A stretch of DNA of 37,043 nucleotides. It comes from Purshia tridentata. Lineage: Eukaryota > Streptophyta > Magnoliopsida > Rosales > Rosaceae. The translations under genes were made by a program, and so were the position numbers. The DNA lies in assembly GCA_003254885.1 (NCBI GenBank), contig QANT01005348.1:1-37043 (forward strand). Direction: 5' to 3'. The notes below the pieces were generated by a model. That model was given only the letters and a program-made list of their open reading frames with translations, was not told the origin of the DNA and did not search any database. Within the stretch, counting starts at the first letter, position 1. The number at the start of each line of letters is the position of its first letter. Shown here piece after piece: positions 1-9,290 of the stretch.

Positions 1-690
1 CTAATACATGTGGGTGAATCTGTTATACCATGAAGAAATCTAGACATTCATCTCAAAAGTCTTAGACTCTTATAAGCCACTATAAAAGTTATATTTTTTC
101 AAAGTGGGACAACACTCCATATTCTCACAATTATGTTCTTCTAAATTGAATGTGAGTCATGTTCAGGTTAAATATGTACTATTGGAAAGTGTTTAAAAGC
201 AATACTTAATTGGTTTTTTTATTGGGCAATTGTACTCATTATACCTCAATAATCCAAAAAAAAGCTTTTTTAACCTTCCCAAACAAAGTTAAACTTTTAT
301 ATGAACAAATTACCCCTTTCCAAATTACACCTCCAAATTCTGATCCCAGTTCCTTCCCCCTCTTTCTTCCTCTCTCTCCCACCCAATATGCAGACATTAT
401 AAACAGATTTGAAAACCCACCCAATAAGTAGATGTCGACACTCCTAACTTCAACTTTTGTTAATTTTTTTTTTTAGTTCTTTAACATTTTTTGGGACATT
501 GAGGAGGATGATAATGTTGAAAGAGCCAATCAATCAACCATTCAATTGGTTGTAAATGTTTTCAAGAAAGATGACCAAGAAGCCGGAACATCAAATAGAG
601 ATTTGGAGAAGAAAAAAAAACAGAGAAAGGAATATTTATTTTGTAGTTTTGAAGATTTTCCATTGATGAACTTGCTGGGTTTTATTGTTA

Positions 691-981
691 CAGATCTGGT
701 CAACATATGGTCGACAGATGGTCGACACATGGTGCTACAAATAGTGTTGCAGAGAGTTCATCGATTCTACTTTGTTTACATTTTTTGTCGACACATGGTC
801 GACAAGCCATGGTGCTACACACATGATTATAGAACATGATGCTATGGTGCTACAGCCGTGTGCACCATGGCTTGTCAACCATTTGTCGACAAAAAATGAA
901 AAAAAAAAAAAGTTGAGTACGATGAACTCGCTACAACACTATTTCTAGCACCATGTGTCGACCATGTATCAACTAAATCTG
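691..981. repeat. Imperfect foldback (MITE-like) element
   Basis: The left arm (about 691-820) and right arm (about 858-981) are imperfect reverse complements around a loop of roughly 37 bases. Shared words include cagat(c/t)t, atggtcgacacatggtgcta, aatagtgttg, gagttcatcg, attttttgtcgac and gacaagccatggtg, in the same order from each end. Weaker similarity may continue outward to about 672 and 995. No target-site duplication was identified, so the exact termini and family are uncertain. Confidence 0.75.
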
Positions 982-1183
982 CAACAACAAACCTAGATAT
1001 GAATTTCAAATCTGGAACAACAAGTCCATGTTCAAATTTGGAGAAGTACATCTACTGGGTTTGTGTTGGAACCCAAATCACAAAACAGTAAATCCAAAAA
1101 CCCATATCAATGTAATGGAGGTTGGATATGGTTTTGTACCAAATTGAGAAAAACCCAGGCCATAAACAACCTCACTTAACCAC

Positions 1184-1188
<5 letters not shown>

Positions 1189-1215
<27 letters not shown>
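1189..1215. repeat. GA dinucleotide microsatellite
   Basis: An uninterrupted run of about 13 GA units, preceded by cagagaaa. It lies in non-coding sequence and could be length-polymorphic. Confidence 0.9.
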
Positions 1216-1216
<1 letters not shown>

Positions 1217-2590
1217 CATGATCTGGGGATGGGTTTATTTGTTGTAGGATATTAATTGAACAATCCCATAAAAAAAAAAAAGGGTTGTAGAAATTGTCCA
1301 CTCAAGCCACTTTTGCCATGATATGCCATTATTAATCAAAGAGATTATGAGCTGCGAAGATTAATCATCAGCAGCAAGCCTTCAAGCTGGCAGCAATGGA
1401 GGGAAGCGAACAAAAGCGACATATGGGTTTGTGATAGTGAAGGGCATTTTTGTCCACTTTTGGGTCAAAGAGACAAAATTGTAAAAGTAATTTGAAATAG
1501 TATAAAAAAGATATAGTGTGATTAAACTGGTATATTTAATAAAATTTCCTTTTTTATTTTATTATTATTACTAAAGATTCAAACTTACACCCTATTATTG
1601 ATCTCTTTCAATGCCTCTTAAGCTAAACCTTATGTGCATTGTTGATGGTATGTTTGGTATGCTGATCGATTATCTAAAAAGGCATGCAATAAAGTGAAAC
1701 TTGGATTTTAACTGAAGTGCCAGTTTTGTACCAATTTAGGTTGGAAACATCCAAAGTTTTGTAGCAAGTTATGTTAATTAGGAACATCCAAGATAAGGTC
1801 AAACATGCATGACTAACCTATCATTTTCAAGTATTGTGACTTGAAGCAAGCTCCGCTTGCTTGGGGTACCCTCACCAACCAATAGTTTTATTCTATTTTA
1901 TTATTTTTTTGGTCTAGCTTGTCACCAATCAATAGTCGTGTTAGAGTTTTTAAAACTGAATTTTAGAAGATTTAGTCAAAAAAGGAAAAAAATTAAGAAG
2001 ATGGAAAACTTTGTCAAAAAAAATCACAAAAACAAGAAAGAAGTGATATATAAATATAACACAAGCTTCTCAGGATATCACAATGTGGCAACAACAGAGC
2101 AGTTCTCATACAAAATCTTATTCACAACGATAGGGAGTGAGCCCAAAAAGATATATATCCCAAGGACCCATGCAAGGTCCAGACCAAAATGGCAAAACCT
2201 GCTAAAATATCATCTGCAAAGTTCACTACCTTCTGATTAACTAATATCACAGTGGATGGTTCCTTACAGTTCCTATCTTCTCTCATGGACACAATTGACA
2301 CATCAACATTGAAATATATATATATAGGCCCTTCATGAATTGGTACCATGTTCGTTCACGAATTTTTTTATGTAAATATTATAAACCCCCTAGTTAGAGA
2401 TTGATTCTCTCATAACCCTCACCCAAAATTAAACTCTTCCAAAACCCCCAATTATACACTTAACATTTTTCAAAACCCCCTAATCAACCTATAACCATCT
2501 AAAGTTTACTTTTTTTTTTTAGAATTCCAATGATACTCTTTTTTTTTGTTTTTAATTTCAACAGAATTTTATTTCATGTTTTTTATTTTA

Positions 2591-3130
2591 GTTCGTAACT
2601 TTAAACCTCCTAACTGTCTAAAAAATTTGTCTAAACCTTCATCCATCTAGAAACTCTCTCAAAACCTTCTAAAAATTATAATATCTTTTTTGCCCTTCTG
2701 ACGTGCTCTCTAACGCGTTTTGACACGCGCTCTGACGTGTTCTGACGCGCACCCAGTGTAACTGTATTTCAATGAAGGTGTAATTGTTTATTTAGTGAAG
2801 GTGTAATTGTTTGTTTAATGAAGGTGTAGCTGTTTTTTAGTGAATGTGTAACTATTATTTTAGTCAAGGTGTAATTGTTTATTTATTTTTTTATTGGCTT
2901 GCAAGTTTTTTTCTTTTATTGTTTGTTCAATGTAACTGTATTTTTGAAATACAGTTACACTGAGCCCGCGTCAGTCCATGTCAGCCCATGTTTCAGTTTG
3001 CGTCAGAGCGCGTCAGAGTATGTCAAAATGGCAAAAAAGGTATTATAAGTTTTAGAGGATTTTGGAAGAATTCCTAGATGGGTGGGAGCTTAGGAAAAGT
3101 CTGTTAATAGTTAGGGGGTTTAGGAAAAGT
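2591..3130. repeat. Foldback element with internal minisatellite
   Basis: The left arm (about 2591-2771) and right arm (about 2945-3130) are imperfect inverted copies. Matched blocks in order are cctaaac/taaacctcctaact, catctag, aaaacctctaaaa, ttataat, cttttttgcc, the tgacgcg-rich block and the inner end cagtgtaactgtatttca. The spacer holds five direct copies of a unit of about 23 bp (tgaaggtgtaattgttt and variants) beginning near 2774, 2797, 2820, 2842 and 2865. It is non-coding. The transposon superfamily cannot be assigned because no target duplication is evident. Confidence 0.75.
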
Positions 3131-3138
3131 TTTAAGTG

Positions 3139-3478
3139 CCAAGTGACGAATTAACTAATATGTGTCACGTTGGTCTATAACGTCAAAACACCCCAATCAA
3201 ATGTTGAATTTTGTCCATGCAATTGAAGAGGCAAATGGGTCAATTCATGTCCTAATGTGAGTCAAATAGTTTTGTTATTAAAAAAAAAAAAAGGTCAATT
3301 GGGTCAATTAGTTACCGTATTGAATAACAAAACCATTTGATCCCAATTGACTTCATTGAACTCACATTAGGACATGAATTGACGCATTTGTCTCTTCACG
3401 TGCATGGATAAGATTCAACGACTGATTAGGGTGTTTTCACATTGTAGACCAACATGACACGTTATATTCATCACTTGG
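3139..3478. repeat. Long hairpin (foldback) element, about 340 bp
   Basis: Arms 3139-3279 and about 3315-3478 are close reverse complements. Both begin ccaagtga and both contain gttggtcta, aaacaccc(c/t)aatca, gttgaat, tccatgca, gaagag, caaatg and the exact 20-mer tcaattcatgtcctaatgtg. The right arm carries a short extra segment near the loop. The loop is a poly-A tract with gtcaattgg repeats. The element abuts the preceding foldback element almost directly. No clear target duplication was found. Confidence 0.8.
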
Positions 3479-3557
3479 CAACGCGGGACTTATGAAATAA
3501 TAAGTGGACCAAACGTGTAATTATCTCATAAATTACATCCTAGGGTACATAATAAAT

Positions 3558-3733
3558 AGAGCAATGTTAGGGATCCCAAATTTGTATTCCAAAATTTAGA
3601 TTCCAAATGATGTGTTAGTATTTCATTGATTCATACATAGGTCACACAAAAAATTATTAATTTTATTATAAGTAAAACACTGATATTTGGAATCCAAATT
3701 TAAGATACAAATTTGAGATCCCTATCATTATTG
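3558..3733. mobile_element. MITE with 8-bp target duplication (hAT-like)
   Basis: The element is bounded by perfect direct repeats taataaat at 3550-3557 and 3734-3741. Its terminal inverted repeats run about 55 bp: the left end reads agagcaatgttagggatc and the reverse complement of the right end reads caataatgatagggatc, followed by matched (t/c)caaatttgtat and gattccaaat. With 176 bp and no coding capacity it is non-autonomous. An 8-bp duplication is typical of hAT transposons; the superfamily call is inferred from that length only. Confidence 0.75.
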
Positions 3734-4131
3734 TAATAAATTTGTGGTGTTGTTTTAAGTAAAAAAAATATAAAAAAAAGTGTGTTTTTGACTCTCTCTC
3801 TTTCCCATAATCCTCTCAAGTCCTCTCCATTTTACAATTCCTACGATAATTATCCTCGAAATAAACTTTTAAATAACAAGCCCAATTGCTTCTCCTAACA
3901 AAGCGTCTACGAAATCCTAATCGCTTCGACTAACTTCTTAAAATCATTGTTTAATTTCTTGGATGGTTAACGGATCAATTTTCTATTAATCTAAGTAAAC
4001 CATCTATTTTAATAGTAAATTACTCTTAAGCCACAAATAACTCCCGTATATAGCCTTAAACCATCGCATTTAGTTTGTTTATTTTGAAGCCATTATCTTT
4101 TACTTTAAAAGCCCAAACGAAGAAAGCACTG

Positions 4132-4449
4132 ATGTTGGCTCTCTTTCTCTCTTCTGGCACTCACCCACTTACTCACTTTGTCATTTTTTCAAAACAACCG
4201 CCCGCACACACACACCTAAGAGGATCTCCGCCAATGGCGATTGCATCTCCATTCGGTCCAACCTTCTCAACCTCTTTTTGCCGCACTCGCACAGAATCAC
4301 CATCGCCCTTCACTCGCTTCCCTTCCCTTCCATTTGTGCTCGCACTCCCAGAGCCAAACCTCACCCCCACCTCGCCGACTCACCCTCTCAACTTGGCTAA
4401 ACTCATACAGGCCTTCCGGTGCCAGAAAATCAGCTCCAAGAATTTCTGA
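4132..4449 (+). other. Doubtful short open frame, transit-peptide-like
   Basis: The frame is open from the ATG at 4132 (105 codons plus stop). A second in-frame ATG at 4234 sits in good plant context (gccaatggcg) and would give 71 residues. The predicted peptide from 4234 is rich in Ser, Thr, Pro and Arg and almost without acidic residues, as chloroplast transit peptides often are, and the local GC content is above that of its surroundings. No domain or homologue is recognised, and no continuing exon was found downstream. It may be a decayed first exon or simply chance. Confidence 0.2.
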
Positions 4450-5060
4450 TTTTCTTTCTGGGCTTTGATGCATATTTGCCGTGGAACAGTGGAGGAGAGT
4501 GAATACCAAGGGAAGACAATGGGGGAGGGGAGGGGTGAAGTTTCCATTTTCATTTTTATAAATCATTAAAGCTAAATATTGGGTAGTGGATAAATATATA
4601 GCACCAGGAATGAGGACATGAAGCATGGAAGGACCAAAATGGTGACGACAGATCAGTCAGCCATGGCACAACTAAAGGAGACAATGAGGAGGGGATGGGT
4701 CATTAAATCTCAGTATTGAATGCTAGATAAATTATAAATAGAAATTTGTTTATTAAAATATAGCACCATTTCAACCATTGGATCTTTTTTAATGGTCAAG
4801 ATTAAAAGCCTTGGACAAGCTAGAACAAAAAGCCTGGTAGAGGATCAGGCCCTTTTCAATGAATCCAAGCATTTCAAATGGATTCAAGAAAGCCTTTCCT
4901 AAGCCCTTTATTTGCTTGAAAATTTAAATTGCTGTGCTTTGTGTTTGCCTTAGCTTTATATGCCTTTTTACTCTTTTTTGTTGGGCTTTTCTTTTTGATC
5001 TCTCAACTTTTAGGAAGAACAAAATATGAAACTGTGCGTATTTGGTAAGCAAAGACAAAT

Positions 5061-5235
5061 TTCTAAAGTGTAACTCTTATTGAGTCGTCAAGAGTTACAC
5101 TTCTAAAGTGTAATTCTTTCATTTTTAAAATGTAATTTTATTGAGTTAATTTAGTTTTGAATTTTTGTTGAGTTACACTTTGGTTTAATTTTTTTTTTGT
5201 TCTAACGTCATATGTCAAGAGTTACACTTTATAAT
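5061..5235. repeat. Cluster of gagttacactt motifs with hairpin
   Basis: The 12-bp word aagtgtaactct (5066-5077) is followed after a 13-base loop by its exact reverse complement (5091-5102). The phrase ttctaaagtgtaa recurs 40 bases on (5061 and 5101). Further gagttacactt copies occur near 5171 and 5218. It appears to be a small decayed repeat. Confidence 0.6.
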
Positions 5236-5995
5236 TTCGTAGAATTACACTTTATTTAATATTTTTCTTTAAAATCTTTTGTTTTTATATATTTATAGTT
5301 GAATTTTATTTTTTTTGTGCTTAAAAATATATTTTCTGGCTTATTAATAAAGAACTATATTTGTTGTGGCTTAAAACTAAAAAGTATGATAAATTGTGGC
5401 TTATTAATAAAGTACTCCTATTTTAATTTGATTAGTTATTGTATAGTAATATTTCTCAATTCCAACACAATATAGATAAAATCCTAAATTCAAATCCTCT
5501 TTCTCTAGATAAAATAAAAAGTAATTAATTATAAAACTCATATTTAGGCTTTCTCTAAATTTAAAACCCATGTGTTTTTTCATGTTTTGAAGAAGGTCCA
5601 ATAATACTTAATCCGGTCCACATTTTAACATTCCTCTTCCTTTCCGTCCATCTTTTCCGTCTCTGTTTTTCTCTCTCCTTCTTCATCTCTCTTTCTTCAT
5701 CCGCCTTCTTCTCTGTCTCTCACTCTTTATCTACCTTCTTCTTCCTCTGTCTCTATCTCCTACTCTTTCGATCTATCAGAACAGATCAGGTCAGCCCCCC
5801 CAAAAGCGTCGCTCTCATTCTGATTTTGATTTTTGTCTTATGGATCTTGATAAAACCCAACAAACCTAATAAACCTGGCTTTTATTCGAGGGATCACACA
5901 GTTAAAACGGAGTTGGGAGCATCAGATTCGTGTACTGGACACGTTGCTTTTATTTGGACGGCTTTGGAGATGGAGGCTCTCTGGTGGCTACGTTA

Positions 5996-6105
5996 GATTA
6001 TTTGATTCTCTTTTCTCGGTGTTACAAGAATTCCAAATCAAATGAAGAGAGATTATTTGATTCTCTTTTCCCGGTGTTACAAGAATTTCAAATCAAATGA
6101 AGAGA
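5996..6105. repeat. 55-bp tandem duplication
   Basis: Two head-to-tail copies, 5996-6050 and 6051-6105, each beginning gattatttgattctctttt and ending aatcaaatgaagaga. They differ at only two positions by eye (tc/cc before ggtg, and ttcca/ttca), so the event is fairly recent. Confidence 0.9.
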
Positions 6106-6601
6106 GTGTATTTTGAATGTTGTACGCTTTCACTGTCCTTGTGTGTACAAAAAATAAGAAACAAAAGAAATAGAAATGAACAGGGGCCTGGGCGATATGC
6201 TCTACTTTTCTATTTTTATGGCCTGGGTCTTTTCATGGCCAGTTCATGTTAGTTGGGTTTTGGATGCCAAGCAAGCCTTGATCGAAGATGAGAGAGAGAG
6301 GAGGCCTTGGCAATCGTAATGCCAAGCAAGGAGGTCCATTGTGTTTCCTTTTCTCTGGGCTCATTTTGGCCTTTTCATTGAATCTCTTTGAATCTCTGCA
6401 TATTTTTTTAATAAAGTTATCTTTGATAGTTTGACTTTTTCAATTGATTTAGTATTCGAAATAGGATTTTCTAGTTCTTACTTGGTTGGTCTTGTCATTG
6501 GTGGTGTTGTGGCAATACTTATTGCAGCAACTCCAGTGGCAATGTTAGGAAAAATTTTTGGTTGTTAATGTTTGTCGGTTACAATTTATTATTATAAGGC
6601 T

Positions 6602-6725
6602 ATGATTGTTATTGTTTGCTAGTAACAATATTGTGATTGTTACTGTCAGACAGTATTAATAAGGTGATTGTTACTGTCTGACAATAACAATAAGGTGATT
6701 GTTACTGCTCGATAGTAACAATTTT
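6602..6725. repeat. 31-bp tandem repeat of self-complementary units
   Basis: Four units start near 6602, 6633, 6664 and 6695. The consensus is approximately tgattgttactgtc..gacaataacaataagg; each unit contains gattgttactgt and its near complement, so single-strand units could fold. A degenerate unit lies just upstream (about 6560) and another at about 6840-6870. Nearby are two short palindromes, at about 6900-6922 and 6949-6967, built on ctacagtaa/ttactgtag. Confidence 0.8.
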
Positions 6726-8691
6726 TTAGATATGAAAAAAAAAAAGGAGTTTTTATGTTATTTTTGATGTGTTTATATATACAAAAAAAAATGTAAAATT
6801 TGTATAAGTTACATTATTTTTAGGTTTTTTGAAAAATAAGAATTGTTATTGTCTAAGAGCAACAATTCTCGAAAGTACTGTAGCGCTACAATAACATCAC
6901 TACAGTAACGCCGTTACTGTAGCATAGGGGTTTTTAAAAAGTGGGCCACTACAGTAATTTACTGTAGCGGTTGGGCCGAATAAACATTAAATTTTCTGAA
7001 ATGAGCTTTAAAAAAAACACCCAATTTTTTAAACTATAATAATTGGGTACCAAACTATAATAACTAGGAAACGTAGTAAAATAAGTTAAAGAGTTAGAAC
7101 ATTTTTAAATTAGGAAAGAAAAAAGTAAGTTAAGGACTTAGGAAAATCAATTATTAAAAAAGACAAATTAGGAAAGAAAAAAAATCAAAGAGAGGGATAT
7201 TCAAAGATTATGATGGGCATGCGCAGCACATGGAGAAAGGCAGGAGGAAGATTTGTCAATGACAACGACACATACTTTTGTCTGTTGGCCTTCAAGCCTC
7301 TACAGCCTCTACTTCTTGGTCCCTACTCTACCTGATACTAAAAAGGTAACTCCCTCTTATATTATTTTTTATATTTAAAAAACTATATATTTATCTCAAG
7401 CTTGAAAATTCTTATTCCATATATTTTTAATTAATTATTTTGTTAAGAAAATCCTCCCCCTTGTTCTTTTTTAATTCCTCTGTTGAAATTTGAAAAGGGC
7501 TGTCCGTGAGTGGACTTCAGAACATTTGTCCGCCACCACATGACCTTTTTTGACCTAGTCTTTTACCAAAATAACCTCCACTACTAGCTTCTTTTTTGGT
7601 GTCACTTTTATACTTTTAATCCAAATTTCATGCGGAGCAAGAATATTATAAGTCTGGATAATATTTAGAAAATAATAATATTATATTTATCACATTTTTA
7701 TATCTTAATTTTATATCACCTTACGTGACAATTTACATGACATTTATATATTCAAACCACATAAAAGTAAAATAAAGACATAAAAACAATAAGGTATATA
7801 AAATAACCCAAGTTTTGAAACTAGTTGCTTTATCCTAAACATGATGAGATGATTTATTAAATTGCTAAGAAAAGACAATAGATTAGAAAACAAAATAGCA
7901 TACTTCAAAGCAAGAAAAAGAACTATAGAACTCACTTGAACTTCTCGACACCAATTTGCTGTGCATGGCTGGGTGGATGGGCAATTAGAGAGTACCATCG
8001 TGTTCATATTAACGAGAGTAACAAAACTTGCTAGGTCCAATACCTCGTCATGACCGAAATAAGCATATCACCGTTGGAGTTGTGTCTCGATGTTCGTGTC
8101 AATCTGTCGTCGTCGATGATTGGATGAATGATCAAAGACCATATGAAGGAAGAGTATGAAGAGACACGCATGGAAAAGGTGAGTCTAGCCGCCATCCATG
8201 ATTGGATGGTGATGCATCAAGGAGAGAGAGTGTGATGGTGAAGAAAGAAGAGAAAAAACAAGGCCTAAGTTTGAAATAAAAGAAATGGAGAGACGGAGAT
8301 ATATATGAAGAAAAGCAAGTGGACCGGCCAAAATTAAATGTAGACCGAAAGAAATCAAGTGAATCCACTAGAAAGTTGAATTAAGAAAGTAAACTTTAGA
8401 GGAATTAAGTAGCTCAAATTGAGATTATTAATAATATATGAATTTTTTGCAATATTCCCATAATGTGTACGTTAAAAATGATTTTCTTACCATACTAATA
8501 TACAATTGCACGTGCTGAAAAAAATTACTCACAAATCACATATCACAATCCCGTTAATAAATGAATAAATCCATTACCCAAAATTGACTCCGTCGCACTC
8601 CTAAGTCTAACTCATCCTGATCCTTTATGATTAAGTAAGATCCAAATCATCATTAACCTTAATTTCTTTACATAAATAGCACCAAAAACCA

Positions 8692-8700
8692 TATAAAAAC
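8692..8700 (+). promoter_or_regulatory. Candidate TATA box for the SD2-2 kinase gene
   Basis: tataaaaac lies 292 bases before the kinase ATG. If it is used, transcription would start near 8725 and give a leader of roughly 265 bases containing a CT-rich block (about 8831-8845), a CAC repeat and two upstream ATGs. The assignment rests on motif and spacing only. Confidence 0.4.
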
Positions 8701-8793
8701 ATCAAGGACACTTAGGGTAGTTCTGTAAATTCACCAACACTTAGCAGACCCTTTTCAAGTTTCAACCAAAGTTTTTCCGTTTCTGTCCGTGAA

Positions 8794-8940
8794 ATGGCAG
8801 CTTTTGCAGATTTCTATGAAAATCGTCGTCTCGCTCTCTCTCTCGCAGTCTCATTGAACCATCAACAGATTCCAATGCCTTTTTCCCGGAATATGCTTTC
8901 CAGGAAACCAAACACTTGCAATACTGGGCAAACTGAATGA
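8794..8940 (+). promoter_or_regulatory. Upstream ORF 1 of the SD2-2 kinase gene (48 aa)
   Basis: An ATG in good context (gaaatggca) opens a 48-residue frame ending in TGA at 8938-8940. The frame is the same as that of the kinase CDS beginning at 8992, with no stop between 8941 and 8991. If the leader starts near the candidate TATA box, this frame would be met first by scanning ribosomes. Translation of it is not demonstrated by sequence. Confidence 0.45.
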
Positions 8941-9290
8941 AATTTCATCACCACCACCACCACCACCACCACTGCTATACTCCTTCCTTCCATGGCTTAT
9001 TCCATGGTGCTCATTTCTCTTCCTTTTCTTCTTCACACCCTTCATTTAACAACCACAAATGCCAACCCCATTCACGAAATTTCACCCAACACCCAAACCC
9101 AATTCCAAAACAGAGCACAAAATCCCAACTTTCCCACTACCTCAAATCCCACCCCAAACTCACTCACACCCAATCCAAGCCTCATTTCCACAGATGGGTC
9201 TTCCAAACCCGCTCCACTCTCGAAGTTCCAGTTCCAAATACTGCGAACAAACAAGGTTGTAGCAACTCCAAACTCGACGATTTCGAGTAA
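8937..9290 (+). promoter_or_regulatory. Overlapping upstream ORF 2 with nine-His run
   Basis: This ATG overlaps the stop of upstream ORF 1 as ATGA (8937-8940). It reads the CAC/CAT repeat (about 8943-8970) as Met-Lys-Phe followed by nine His. The frame stays open 117 codons, running past the kinase start in another phase. The rest of the peptide is a shadow of the kinase N-terminus, so any role would be regulatory rather than as a protein. Its ATG context (ctgaatgaa) is only moderate. Confidence 0.3.

Larger units (their letters stand above)
1..8690. other. Gene-poor repeat-rich intergenic region
   Basis: No reading frame here shows a recognisable protein family, and the open frames are short, AT-rich and low in complexity. 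The stretch holds several foldback repeats (about 691-981, 2591-3130, 3139-3478, 3558-3733), a GA microsatellite (about 1189-1215), a clustered short repeat (5061-5235), a 55-bp tandem duplication (5996-6105) and a 31-bp array (about 6602-6725). A pyrimidine-rich block at about 5630-5770 resembles a plant 5' leader, but no gene follows it. Around 4100-4450 the base composition is more GC-rich than its surroundings and contains a short open frame, listed separately. The remainder shows nothing I can name. Confidence 0.7.

Noticed and set aside
691..3733. CRISPR-like array from repeated words in the first 4 kb
   Set aside because: The repeats are inverted arms of foldback elements and a 23-bp minisatellite, not regularly spaced repeats with unique spacers; the host is a plant.
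7744..8368. Antisense open frames as a gene upstream of the kinase
   Set aside because: The predicted peptides are hydrophobic or Ser/Phe-rich without domains, and no splice partners were found.
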